Shown one piece after another: positions 25,644 through 34,048 of a stretch of DNA of 51,149 nucleotides. Below the pieces are notes generated by a model that worked only from the letters and a program-made list of their open reading frames with translations, had not been told where the DNA came from and ran no database searches. The stretch's first letter is position 1, and every line of letters starts with the position of its first letter. This DNA comes from Eubacteriales bacterium (GTDB lineage Bacteria > Bacillota_A > Clostridia > Christensenellales > Aristaeellaceae): positions 1 to 51,149 of the forward strand of contig JARKQG010000027.1 of NCBI GenBank assembly GCA_029974035.1. Direction: 5' to 3'. Position numbers and translations under genes: made by a program.

Positions 25644-25673
25644 AGCATACCACAGGTTTCGCGTTTTTGTCAA
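25644..25673 (-). promoter_or_regulatory. Promoter of the TetR gene
   Basis: On the minus strand TTGACA (25673-25668), 18-base spacer, TATGCT (25649-25644) with a TGG extended -10. The predicted start point falls at the edge of the 20-bp palindrome. Confidence 0.65.
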
Positions 25674-25706
25674 CGGCGCGTCAAGACCGTCCGTTGCGCG
25701 TTGTGG

Positions 25707-25712
25707 TATAAT
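25707..25712 (+). promoter_or_regulatory. Extended -10 promoter of the response-regulator operon
   Basis: TGGTATAAT (consensus -10 at 25707-25712 with TG extension), 18 nt before the start codon of the response regulator. No good -35 box is present. Confidence 0.5.
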
Positions 25713-25730
25713 GGTCAAAAGGAGGCGCCT

Positions 25731-26402
25731 ATGTACCGGATTCTGATCGTGGAGGACAACGCCGTGATTGCCGGGGCGGTTGCGCGGCACATCGGCTCCT
25801 GGGGTTTTGAGGCGAAAGTTGCGGCCGACTTCCGGAACATCCTCTCGGAATTCGGCGCGTTTGACCCGCACCTGGTCCTGATGGACATTGCGCTGCCGTT
25901 TTTCAGCGGCTACCACTGGTGCCAGGAGATACGCAAAATCTCGAAGGTCCCGATTTTGTTTTTGTCCAGCGCGTCGGACAACATGAACATCGTGATGGCC
26001 GTTTCGATGGGCGGGGACGATTTTCTCTCCAAGCCCTTTGACCTGGCGGTGCTGACGGCGAAGATTCAGGCCGCGCTGAGGAGGGCGTACGACTTCGCGG
26101 GCAAAAGCGAGGTCATCGAGCACCGGGGCGCGCTTTTGAACGTCGGGGAGGCGACGCTCTTTTACGGGGGCAAGCGCATTGAGCTGACCCGCAACGAGCA
26201 CCGCATCCTGCTGACGCTTTTGGGCGCGCGGGGGCAGGTGGTATCGCGGGACGCGCTGATCGAGCGCCTCTGGGAGACCGACAGCTTCGTGGATGAAAAC
26301 ACCCTCTCGGTCAACGTGGCTCGGCTGAGAAAAAAGCTGGGCGCGGCGGGGCTCGACGGGTTTGTCAAGACCCGGAAGGGCCTGGGATACATCGTCGAAT
26401 AG
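25731..26402 (+). CDS. OmpR-family response regulator, BceR-like
   Basis: 223 residues: receiver domain with phosphate-accepting Asp52 (LVLMDIALPFFSG), acidic pair ED at 8-9 and the conserved Lys in FLSKPFD, then a winged-helix DNA-binding domain (ELTRNEHRILLTLLGARGQV, DENTLSVNVARLRKKL, KTRKGLGYIVE). ATG 25731 has GGAGG five bases upstream. The kinase starts 12 nt after its stop and an ABC transporter follows, which is the layout of Bce-type peptide-antibiotic sensing and detoxification modules. Confidence 0.92.
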   Translation: MYRILIVEDNAVIAGAVARHIGSWGFEAKVAADFRNILSEFGAFDPHLVLMDIALPFFSGYHWCQEIRKISKVPILFLSSASDNMNIVMAVSMGGDDFLSKPFDLAVLTAKIQAALRRAYDFAGKSEVIEHRGALLNVGEATLFYGGKRIELTRNEHRILLTLLGARGQVVSRDALIERLWETDSFVDENTLSVNVARLRKKLGAAGLDGFVKTRKGLGYIVE

Positions 26403-26414
26403 CGGGAGGATCGC

Positions 26415-27392
26415 ATGATTTCCTACCTGAAGGCGCGCCAGCGGGGATTCTGGCTTCTGATGGTCACGGCGCTGATCTTCATCAGCGTGTTCGCGCTCTA
26501 CGGCCTGCCGTGGCAGGCCGCGCTGTACGGCGGCGCGGTGGCAGGCCTGGCGCTCCTCGCGGCGATCTGCGCGGACTACGCGCGCTACCGCGGGCGGCGC
26601 GCCCAGCTGCACCAGGCGCTCGGGGAGATTACGCTGACGCTCGACGCCCTGCCGCCGCCCCTGGACGGCCTGGAGGCGGAATACCAGGCGCTCATCCGCG
26701 CGCTGTTTGACGCCCGGCAGCGCGAGATGGGCGAGGCCGGCCGGCGCTACCGCGCGCTGACCGAATACTTTGCCCGTTGGGCCCACGAGGTCAAGACGCC
26801 AATTGCCGGGATGCGGCTGGTCCTGGAGGAACCCGCGCCGGAAAAGCGGCTCATCCGGGAAGAGCTGTTTCAGATCGAGCAGTACGTGGGCATGGCGCTG
26901 GCGTTTTTGCAGCTCGGCGGCGATTCCACCGACTTCGTGCTGAAAAACTGCCCCCTCGACCCGATCATCCGGCAGGCTGTTCGAAAATTCGCGCCCCAGT
27001 TCATCCGCAAAAAGCTGCGCCTCGTGTACGAGCCGGTCGGCCGGTCGGCGCTGACCGACGAAAAGTGGCTCTCCTTCGTGCTGGAGCAGGTGCTCTCCAA
27101 CGCGATCAAGTATACCAGCGAGGGCGGCGTCACCATCCGCCTGGCCGAACCCCTCACCCTCGTCGTCGAGGATACCGGCATCGGCGTCGCGCCGGAGGAT
27201 CTGCCCCGCATCTTTGAGCGCGGCTACACCGGCCTGAACGGGCGCGCGGACAAGAGCGCCACCGGCATCGGGCTGTACCTGTGCCGCGCGGTGATGCGCA
27301 AGCTGGGCCATGAGATCGCCGCCGAGTCCGAACCGGGGCGGGGCACCCGCATCCGCCTCATGCTCGAGGCCGCGAAGCTGGAAGTCGAATGA
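26415..27392 (+). CDS. Intramembrane-sensing histidine kinase, BceS-like
   Basis: 325 residues. Two membrane helices (13-30 and 34-53) are joined by only a few residues outside the membrane, the mark of kinases that sense through their partner ABC transporter. Phospho-acceptor His124 sits in FARWAHEVKTPIAGM. The ATPase domain has EQVLSNAIKYTS, VEDTGIGVAPEDL and TGIGLYLCR. ATG 26415 follows CGGGAGGATCGC. It should phosphorylate the regulator encoded just upstream when the transporter downstream meets its peptide ligand. Confidence 0.9.
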   Translation: MISYLKARQRGFWLLMVTALIFISVFALYGLPWQAALYGGAVAGLALLAAICADYARYRGRRAQLHQALGEITLTLDALPPPLDGLEAEYQALIRALFDARQREMGEAGRRYRALTEYFARWAHEVKTPIAGMRLVLEEPAPEKRLIREELFQIEQYVGMALAFLQLGGDSTDFVLKNCPLDPIIRQAVRKFAPQFIRKKLRLVYEPVGRSALTDEKWLSFVLEQVLSNAIKYTSEGGVTIRLAEPLTLVVEDTGIGVAPEDLPRIFERGYTGLNGRADKSATGIGLYLCRAVMRKLGHEIAAESEPGRGTRIRLMLEAAKLEVE

Positions 27393-27407
27393 CGCCGTAT
27401 CTTTCAA

Positions 27408-27475
27408 AACTGTAAGACTGGGTGCGGAACTGTAAGCCAAATCGATGGCGCCGAGGCGCCCAAAAAAGGTACAAT
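27408..27475 (+). promoter_or_regulatory. Direct-repeat regulator box and promoter ahead of the ABC genes
   Basis: AACTGTAAG occurs twice, at 27408-27416 and 27428-27436, exactly 20 bp apart start to start. Downstream is TACAAT (27470-27475) with no -35 match at the proper distance. This is what an activator-dependent promoter driven by the nearby OmpR-type regulator would look like. Confidence 0.6.
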
Positions 27476-27507
27476 CATCCCGAAAAAGACATTCGGGAGG
27501 AAACAGC

Positions 27508-28272
27508 ATGGCAATATTGGAAGTTGAAAACCTCAAAAAAGTGTACTCGACGCGCTTTGGCGGTCAAAAGGTTCAGGCGCTCAAAAGCGTCACGTTTTCG
27601 GTGGAAAAGGGCGAATTTGTGGCGATCATGGGCGAATCCGGCTCCGGCAAGACGACGCTTCTGAACCTGTTGGCGGCCTTTGACCGCCCCACCGGCGGCG
27701 ATGTGGTGCTCGCGGGTCGGGGCCTCGGCGCCATTTCGGAGAGCGATGTCGCCGCGTTCCGGCGGGACAACCTGGGTTTTGTGTTCCAGGATTTCAACCT
27801 TCTGGATACCTTCTCGATCCAGGACAACATCTTTCTCCCTTTGGTGCTGGCGGGCGAGCCCTACGCCCGGATGCGCGAGCGGATGCTGCCCATCGCCGCC
27901 AGGCTGGGCATTTCCGACATTCTGGAAAAATACCCCTACGAGGTTTCCGGCGGGCAGAAACAGCGCGCGGCGGTGGCCCGGGCGCTGATCACGGGCCCAA
28001 TGCTGGTGCTGGCGGACGAGCCCACCGGCGCGCTTGATTCCAAGGCCACCGACGAGCTTTTGCGCCTTTTTTCCGACATCAACGCGGGCGGGCAGACCAT
28101 TTTGATGGTCACCCACTCCACCAAGAGCGCCAGCCACGCAGGGCGCGTGCTGTTCATCAAGGACGGCGAGGTCTTTCACCAGCTCTACCGCGGCGGCGCG
28201 AACAACGAGGAGATGTACCAGAAGATTTCCGATACGCTGACCTTGATGGCGACCGGGGGTGAGCGCCTGTGA
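27508..28272 (+). CDS. ABC transporter ATP-binding protein, BceA-like
   Basis: 254 residues with Walker A GESGSGKTT (about 41-49), signature VSGGQKQRAAVARAL and Walker B LVLADEPTGALD, all of the MacB/LolD/BceA export subfamily. ATG 27508 follows CGGGAGGAAACAGC. Its stop overlaps the GTG start of the permease by 4 nt. With the permease it forms a target-protection or export pump for peptide antibiotics that also signals to the kinase upstream. Confidence 0.92.
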   Translation: MAILEVENLKKVYSTRFGGQKVQALKSVTFSVEKGEFVAIMGESGSGKTTLLNLLAAFDRPTGGDVVLAGRGLGAISESDVAAFRRDNLGFVFQDFNLLDTFSIQDNIFLPLVLAGEPYARMRERMLPIAARLGISDILEKYPYEVSGGQKQRAAVARALITGPMLVLADEPTGALDSKATDELLRLFSDINAGGQTILMVTHSTKSASHAGRVLFIKDGEVFHQLYRGGANNEEMYQKISDTLTLMATGGERL

Positions 28273-30260
28273 CCACCTTCTTTTACGCCCGGCTTGCGCG
28301 AAAAAACATCGTCAACAACCGCAAAATCTACCTGCCCTACATCCTGACCGCGATCGGCATGGTGATGATGTTCTACATCGTCGGCTTTCTTGCGAGCGAT
28401 CCGGAGGTCAGCCGCATCGCCGGGGGCGAAATGCTGCAGGCGCTTTTGTCCTTCGGCGTCGGCGTGATCGGCGTGTTCGCGACGATTTTTCTCATCTATA
28501 CCAACAGCTTTCTGATGAAGCGGCGCAAAAAGGAACTGGGGCTTTTCAACATTCTCGGCATGGGCAAGCGGCACATCGCCAAGGTCATCCTGTGGGAGAG
28601 CGGCTACGTGGCCGCGATCAGCATTGCCGCAGGGCTTCTCATCGGCATCCTGCTGAGCAAGCTCAATCAGATGGTGATGCTCCGCCTGGTCGAAAAGACC
28701 GCGTCCCTCCGCTTCGGGGTGTCGGCCCATGCGGTGGTGCTGACGGCGGTGGTCTTTGTGGGCATCTTTCTTCTGCTCCTGGCGGGCAGCCTGCGCCAGG
28801 TGCACGTTTCCAGCCCCATCGAGCTTCTGCGCGGCGGCGACGTGGGTGAGCGCGAGCCAAAGGCGAACTACGCCCTGGCGCTGCTCGGCCTGATCCTGCT
28901 GGGCGGCGGGTATTTTCTGGCCCTGTCGGTTCAGGACCCGGTTTCGGCCATGCTGTGGTTTTTCGTCGCGGTCATACTGGTGATCCTGGGGACTTACCTG
29001 CTGTTTATCTCCGGCAGCGTCGCGCTTCTGAAGGCGCTGCGCCGCAACAAGCGCTACTATTACAAGCTGAACCACTTCATCTCCGTGTCCGGCATGTTCT
29101 ACCGGATGAAGCGAAACGGCGCGGGCCTCGCCTCCATCTGCATCCTGTCCACGATGGTTCTGGTGATGATCTCCACCACCACCTGCCTGTACGTGGGCGC
29201 CGAGGACGCGATGCGCAGCCAGTACCCGCGCGATGTCGGCGTGTCCGTCTCAGCCGACGACCTTGCCGTGCCGCCGGCGGTGGACGAAGCCGCCCGCGCG
29301 GCGCTGAAGGGCGCGGGCGCGGAGGCGGAGGGTCTGCTTCAATACCGGTATTTTTCATGCGCCGCCTACGAAAGGGATGGCGCCCTGGGCTTTGACGGCT
29401 CGGGCGTCGACGCCCAGTACCGCTCGCTGTACGTGGTTTCGCTTCCCGATTATCCGAATCGGGCGAATCTGGCGCTCAATCCGGGCGAGATCGCCGTCTA
29501 CGCAAGCGGCACCGCGCCCGGGGACACGCTTTCGATCGGGGGCGAAACCTACCGCGTCCGGCACAGGCTCTCCGAAGGCGTGGAGGGCCTCACCTCAAAC
29601 AGCGTCAACATCGTCGAGCATCTGCTCGTCGTAATGCCCACGGACGGCGACGTGCGCGCGCTCTACGAGCGGTTCAAGGCGTCCGCCGGGCCCCTCGACC
29701 ACCCCTTCACCTTCTACTACGGGTTTGACCTCGGCGCGGACCGCGCGCTTCAGGCAGAGGTCGCAAAAGAGATCCGGGCAACCCTGGACGGCGAGCTCAC
29801 CGGCTTACGCGTGGACTCCACGGCGGAAAAGTGGGATGATTTCATCGGCATCTACGGCGGACTTCTGTTCCTGGGGTTCCTCCTGGGCTTTACCTTCGTT
29901 GTCGCCGCCGCGCTGATCATGTACTATAAGCAGGTCACCGAGGGGTACGAGGACAACGAGCGCTTCGATATCCTGAAACGGGTGGGCATGACCGTCCGCG
30001 AAATCCGCGCCGCGATCAATTCGCAGGTTTTGACGGTGTTCGCGCTGCCCCTTGCCGCCGCGGCCTGCCACATGGCGTTTGCGTTTCCGATGGTAGCGAA
30101 AATGCTCCGGGCCTTCGGCCTCAACAACGTGCCGCTGTTCATGATGACCAGCGCCGCCACCTTCGTCGTCTTCGCGCTGATGTACGCCCTTGCGTACCGC
30201 GCCACTTCGAAGGCGTATCTCGGCATCGTCGGCGGGATGAACGGACGGATTCGGACGTAG
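28269..30260 (+). CDS. ABC transporter permease, BceB-like (FtsX family)
   Basis: 663 residues, GTG start at 28269 overlapping the ATPase gene. The expected ten membrane helices are visible, with a large extracellular domain of about 220 residues between helices 7 and 8 (roughly residues 310-530, from GAEDAMRSQYPRDVGVSVSA on). That domain binds the peptide antibiotic in Bce transporters and sets specificity. FtsX-type segments flank it (MKRRKKELGLFNILGMGKRHI near the N-terminus, NERFDILKRVGMTVREIRA near the C-terminus). The actual drug cannot be read from sequence. Confidence 0.9.
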   Translation: MTTFFYARLARKNIVNNRKIYLPYILTAIGMVMMFYIVGFLASDPEVSRIAGGEMLQALLSFGVGVIGVFATIFLIYTNSFLMKRRKKELGLFNILGMGKRHIAKVILWESGYVAAISIAAGLLIGILLSKLNQMVMLRLVEKTASLRFGVSAHAVVLTAVVFVGIFLLLLAGSLRQVHVSSPIELLRGGDVGEREPKANYALALLGLILLGGGYFLALSVQDPVSAMLWFFVAVILVILGTYLLFISGSVALLKALRRNKRYYYKLNHFISVSGMFYRMKRNGAGLASICILSTMVLVMISTTTCLYVGAEDAMRSQYPRDVGVSVSADDLAVPPAVDEAARAALKGAGAEAEGLLQYRYFSCAAYERDGALGFDGSGVDAQYRSLYVVSLPDYPNRANLALNPGEIAVYASGTAPGDTLSIGGETYRVRHRLSEGVEGLTSNSVNIVEHLLVVMPTDGDVRALYERFKASAGPLDHPFTFYYGFDLGADRALQAEVAKEIRATLDGELTGLRVDSTAEKWDDFIGIYGGLLFLGFLLGFTFVVAAALIMYYKQVTEGYEDNERFDILKRVGMTVREIRAAINSQVLTVFALPLAAAACHMAFAFPMVAKMLRAFGLNNVPLFMMTSAATFVVFALMYALAYRATSKAYLGIVGGMNGRIRT

Positions 30261-30296
30261 CCGGGGCGCGGCCGCCCAAGCCGCGGCCATGCACGG

Positions 30297-30328
30297 CTCC
30301 GCCCCCGGCGCATGCGCCGGGGGCGGAG
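30297..30328. terminator. 32-nt perfect GC palindrome between convergent genes
   Basis: CTCCGCCCCCGGCGCA is followed by its exact complement. It lies 37 nt after the BceB-like stop and 37 nt before the end of the convergent dehydrogenase gene. There is no proper T-run on either side (TGTTTGG on the plus side). It probably ends or blocks transcription from both directions. Confidence 0.55.
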
Positions 30329-30364
30329 TGTTTGGCCCGCCGCGCGGGCCCGGTCGGCCAAAGG

Positions 30365-31498
30365 CTATGCCGGGCCGCGGCCCGGCGGGGAAAACTCCCC
30401 GGCATTGGGCCCGACCGCGGGGTCTGCGTAAATCGCCCGCCTTCCCGGGTTTTTCACCCGTTGCGCGATGTCTCGGACGGTTTCCTCTTCCCCGATGCCG
30501 CAGACCTTTCGGATGCTTCCTTCCAGGTCCCCTCCGTCCAGGCCGTGCTCATGCGCCATGTCGTAGGCAATCGCCGCGGCGATCATCTCCCGGAAGATGC
30601 CGGTATCAAGGCCGTGCCGGGCGGCCAGGCGCATCGGCGCGACCAGCCGCTCCTCCGGGCCTAGCTTGCGCACGGCGTCCCGGGCGTTGCGCGCAATGGA
30701 GTCTTCGATCTCCGGGTTCTGAAACTTTTCCAGCGCGCGCCGGGAGAATTCCCGCTGCGCCTCCGGCGAAACGCCGTATTCCAGGCAGATCGCCCGATCC
30801 AAAACCCGCAAAAGCGCGCGGGCTTTCCCGTCGATATCGGGATCAACCGCCGCCCGCGCGTACACCTCGCAGCCCTTCAGGGCGCCGAGGTAGGCGATGC
30901 ACGCGCTCAGGCAGTTGTACGTGTAGATCTTCCGCCGGATGATTAGCGCGTAGTCCGCCTCGGGCACAAAACCCGCGAGGGGCAGCGGCCGGTCAAGCGG
31001 CAGGATGTCATAGGGCAGCTCGTCCACCGGCTGTGACCGCACATCCAGGCCATCGGCGACGCAGGTGCAAAGAACGCAGCCGTTGCTGAAGCGGTATGCC
31101 CCGGCCAGGCGCGCCTCCAGCACCGCGGCGGGGGCAATCCCATTCTCGCAGGCGACCAGCGGCTGGAGCGCCCCGGCCCCGCGCACGCGCCGTGCCGCGC
31201 CCAGCAGCGGAACGAGGGACTCGAGGTTGTCCGGCCGGACAGCCGTCAAAAGGACATCCGCCTCCGCGATCCGCGTCGCCGCCCGCGAATCGTCCGCCCG
31301 CAGCGCCCGAAATCCCTCCATCGAAAGCGGCGCCCGCCGCCCGCCGAAAAAGACGACCCGGTAGCGCCCACGCCGGTTCAGCGCGTCGATCAGCGCCCCG
31401 TCCCGGTCGATCAGGGTGATCTCCGCGCCGGAGAGCTGCGCAAGGCGCGCCAGCAGCCCGCGCCCGGTCTGCCCCGCGCCCAGAATGACCACCTTCAT
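30365..31498 (-). CDS. Mannitol-1-phosphate 5-dehydrogenase-like oxidoreductase
   Basis: 377-residue member of the long-chain polyol dehydrogenase family (mannitol-1-phosphate dehydrogenase, tagaturonate and fructuronate reductases). The N-terminal Rossmann fold shows VILGAGQTGRG (4-14). In the catalytic helix, family members have K-x4-N-x2-H; here it is K190 IYTY N195 CL S198, so lysine and asparagine are kept but the histidine is replaced by serine. The start ATG 31498 lies after GGAGGCGCGGA, inside the end of the kinase gene (4-nt overlap). It is the last gene of the catabolic locus. The substrate may be a sugar acid or its phosphate. Confidence 0.75.
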   Translation of the reverse strand: MKVVILGAGQTGRGLLARLAQLSGAEITLIDRDGALIDALNRRGRYRVVFFGGRRAPLSMEGFRALRADDSRAATRIAEADVLLTAVRPDNLESLVPLLGAARRVRGAGALQPLVACENGIAPAAVLEARLAGAYRFSNGCVLCTCVADGLDVRSQPVDELPYDILPLDRPLPLAGFVPEADYALIIRRKIYTYNCLSACIAYLGALKGCEVYARAAVDPDIDGKARALLRVLDRAICLEYGVSPEAQREFSRRALEKFQNPEIEDSIARNARDAVRKLGPEERLVAPMRLAARHGLDTGIFREMIAAAIAYDMAHEHGLDGGDLEGSIRKVCGIGEEETVRDIAQRVKNPGRRAIYADPAVGPNAGEFSPPGRGPA

Positions 31499-32454
31499 TC
31501 CGCGCCTCCGCCGAGCGCTTCCAGATCCGCCAGGGCGGGAATGGAGGGAATGCCCCCCCGCCGCTGAACGCACCAGGCCGCCGCAAGGTTGGCGCGGCGC
31601 AGCGCGGCGGTCAGCGCCGCCCCGTCCGGTGCGTCCAGCGATAGGTTGCGGCGCAAAAATTCCCAGACAAACGTGGCAAAGCAGCAGTCGCCCGCGCCGG
31701 TGGTATCCACCGCGCGCACCGGAAGCGCCTGCGCGTAGCCCTGCGCGCCGCCGGCAAAAAAGGCGCTGCCCCCCTCGCCGTAGGTGGCAATCACCAACCG
31801 GGGCCCCATATCCATAAGACGGCGCCCCCCCGCCTCCAGCGACGTGGTGCCCGTCAAGAGGGACAGCTCTTCCTCGGAAACCTTGAGCACGTCCGCGCGG
31901 GACGCGGCCTCGCGGATCCGCCGCATGCCCAGCGCGCGGTCCGCCCAGGTCCGGGGGCGCCAGTTGACGTCAAAGGAGACCAGTCCGCCGGCCGCCTTCG
32001 CCCGCGCCATGGCGGTCATCGCACTTTCAAACGCGGAATCGCCCGGCAGCATGAAGCTGGTGATGTGCAGCGCCCGGCAGTTCTCCACCAGGCTGAAATC
32101 CACCTCGCCGGGCAGGAGGGTGGAATCCGCCATGCCTTCCCGGTAGAACATGAACTCACGCTCGCCGTCTTCGGCCAGCCGCACGACCGCGCAGGGCGTT
32201 TGGTGCGAATCGCTCAGCACCACGCCCCGGGCGTCCACGCCCTGGCCCCCGATGGCGTCGACCAGCAGCCTGCCCAGCATGTCGTCCCCGAGTTTGCAGA
32301 CGATGGCGCAGCGCGCCCCCTGCCGCTGTGCGGTCACCAGGAAATTGGCGACGCTGCCCCCCGGGTTGCCCTCGAACAGCGCGCTGCCGTTTTCGGATGT
32401 GCCGCAGGCGGAAAAATCAATCAGCGCCGTCCCCATTCCAACGATGTCGAACAT
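31495..32454 (-). CDS. PfkB-family carbohydrate kinase
   Basis: 319 residues, ribokinase/fructokinase fold. The N-terminal GMGTALIDF and GNPGGSVANF bind sugar and the C-terminal DTTGAGDCCFATF holds the catalytic base Asp256 and the anion hole. Family members phosphorylate fructose, 2-keto-3-deoxygluconate, ribose and others, and sequence alone does not decide between them. Beside a UxaA-type dehydratase, a 2-keto-3-deoxy-acid kinase role is attractive. ATG 32454 follows AAAAGGGGATATAT. Its stop overlaps the following dehydrogenase. Confidence 0.85.
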   Translation of the reverse strand: MFDIVGMGTALIDFSACGTSENGSALFEGNPGGSVANFLVTAQRQGARCAIVCKLGDDMLGRLLVDAIGGQGVDARGVVLSDSHQTPCAVVRLAEDGEREFMFYREGMADSTLLPGEVDFSLVENCRALHITSFMLPGDSAFESAMTAMARAKAAGGLVSFDVNWRPRTWADRALGMRRIREAASRADVLKVSEEELSLLTGTTSLEAGGRRLMDMGPRLVIATYGEGGSAFFAGGAQGYAQALPVRAVDTTGAGDCCFATFVWEFLRRNLSLDAPDGAALTAALRRANLAAAWCVQRRGGIPSIPALADLEALGGGAE

Positions 32455-32558
32455 ATATCCCCTTTTCAGCGCTGCATGCGACCGCCGCAATCCTGCCCCA
32501 CAGCCCTTCTTCAATGATCCGCTCCCTCACGACGCGCCGCCCCGCGGTTCCGCCGCCA

Positions 32559-33314
32559 TCACAAAGAGGCGGCGCCGTCGATGGCAATGTTTCCGCCGCT
32601 GAAGAACGCCGCCTCGGCGCACGCCGCGAACAGAATTGCCGCGGCGATCTCCTCCGGCCTGCCCAGCCGCCCCATGGGCTGGCGCGCCACAAAGCGCGCG
32701 CGGGCCGCTTCCGGGTCCGGCTCCGCCTGAATGCGCGCCTCCAGCGACGGCGTCAGCACCGTACCGGGACACACGCAGTTGACCCGAACGCCGTCCTTCA
32801 GAAGATCCGCGGCCATGGCGCGGGACAGAGAGAGCACCGCGCCCTTCGAAGCGCTGTACGCCGCCCGGGAGGCCACTCCCTTGATGGCGACCAGCGAGGC
32901 CACGTTGACGATCACGCCCCGGGTTTTTTTCAGGTGCGGGATCGCGGCACGGCTGATGAGAAAGGTGCCGGTGGCGTTCACGCGCATCACCCGCTCCCAC
33001 TCCGAAAGCGCGGTCTCCTCCGCGCTGCCGCCGGTCACCACGCCGGCGCAGTTGACCACCACGTCCAGGCCGTCCAGCGCCTCCGCCGCGGCGGAGACGA
33101 TTTGCGCCGCCTCGCGCTCGTCGCCCACGTCGCCCGGCACAAATACCGCCCGGTACCCCTGCGCCTGCAACACCTGGGCCACCTTCCGGGCGGAGGCGGT
33201 GACGCTGTTCACCGCCACGCGGGCGCCCGCCCGCGCAAACGCATGCGCGGCGCTCTCCCCGATGCCGGCTCCCGCGCCGGTCACCAGCACCGCCCTGTCA
33301 TGAAAATCCGGCAT
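32559..33314 (-). CDS. SDR-family NAD(P)-dependent oxidoreductase
   Basis: 251 residues, classical short-chain dehydrogenase. Cofactor motif TGAGAGIG (12-19), NCAG (88-91), and the catalytic Ser140, Tyr153 and Lys157 (YSASK) are all present, and the C-terminal GGNIAIDGAASL ends the fold in the usual way. ATG 33314 follows GACGGAGGGAAGACA. It sits 13 nt after LivF and before the PfkB kinase (about 100 nt gap with no clear promoter). Probably oxidises or reduces a hydroxyl group of the imported acid. Confidence 0.87.
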   Translation of the reverse strand: MPDFHDRAVLVTGAGAGIGESAAHAFARAGARVAVNSVTASARKVAQVLQAQGYRAVFVPGDVGDEREAAQIVSAAAEALDGLDVVVNCAGVVTGGSAEETALSEWERVMRVNATGTFLISRAAIPHLKKTRGVIVNVASLVAIKGVASRAAYSASKGAVLSLSRAMAADLLKDGVRVNCVCPGTVLTPSLEARIQAEPDPEAARARFVARQPMGRLGRPEEIAAAILFAACAEAAFFSGGNIAIDGAASL

Positions 33315-33327
33315 TGTCTTCCCTCCG

Positions 33328-34047
33328 TCAGTCCGCTCCCAGGTAGGCCTTTTTCACGTCCTCGTTCTTTAGCAGATTCTCGCAGCGGTCATGCAGGATG
33401 ATCTCGCCGGTCTGCATCACATAGCCGCGATCGGCGGTGGACAGCGCCACCTTGCTGTTCTGTTCGACGAACAGGATCGTGGTACCCTCCTTGCGGATGG
33501 CGACGATGGCTTCAAAGATCTCCTTGATGATCAGCGGCGCGAGGCCCAGCGAGGGCTCGTCCAGCAGCAGCATTCTGGGCTTCGCCAGCATCGCGCGGGC
33601 GATGGCCAGCATCTGCTGTTCGCCGCCGCTGAGCGTTCCGCCCATCTGCGCCTTGCGCTCCTCCAGCCTGGGAAAGAGCCGGTACATCCGCTGCATGTCG
33701 TCGCGCACGTCCTTCATATCCCTGCGCAGGTAGGCGCCGATTTCGAGGTTCTCCTTCACGCTCAGCTGCGAAAAGATGTGCCGCCCTTCCAGCACCTGCG
33801 CCAGCCCCAGCTTGGTGATCTCATGGCCCGACTTCTTCTGGATGGGCTTTCCCGCAAAGGCGATCTCGCCCCGGACGCCCGCCGCGGGCGTCAGACCGGA
33901 GATGGTCTGCATGGTGGTGGTCTTGCCCGCGCCGTTGGCGCCGATGATGGTCACGATCTCGCCCTCGCCGACGGTGAGGTTGATCCCCTTGACCACGTGA
34001 ATGTTCCGGTAATAATAATGAAAGTCCTTGATCTCCAGCAGCGCCAT
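33328..34047 (-). CDS. livF: Branched-chain amino acid-type ABC transporter ATPase
   Basis: 239 residues, LivF type, cytoplasmic. Walker A GANGAGKTT, signature LSGGEQQMLAIARAM and Walker B MLLLDEPSLGLAP are intact. ATG 34047 is taken (MALLEIKDFHYYYRN) one base after the LivG stop; a GTG nine bases earlier is possible. Liv-type systems import branched-chain amino acids, but also urea, amides and aromatic or hydroxy acids, so the cargo here should be judged from the catabolic neighbours. Confidence 0.9.
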   Translation of the reverse strand: MALLEIKDFHYYYRNIHVVKGINLTVGEGEIVTIIGANGAGKTTTMQTISGLTPAAGVRGEIAFAGKPIQKKSGHEITKLGLAQVLEGRHIFSQLSVKENLEIGAYLRRDMKDVRDDMQRMYRLFPRLEERKAQMGGTLSGGEQQMLAIARAMLAKPRMLLLDEPSLGLAPLIIKEIFEAIVAIRKEGTTILFVEQNSKVALSTADRGYVMQTGEIILHDRCENLLKNEDVKKAYLGAD

Positions 34048-34048
34048 G

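Noticed and set aside
25605..27536. 643-codon minus-strand frame opposite the two-component genes
   Set aside because: Antisense of response regulator and kinase, and it includes their promoters.
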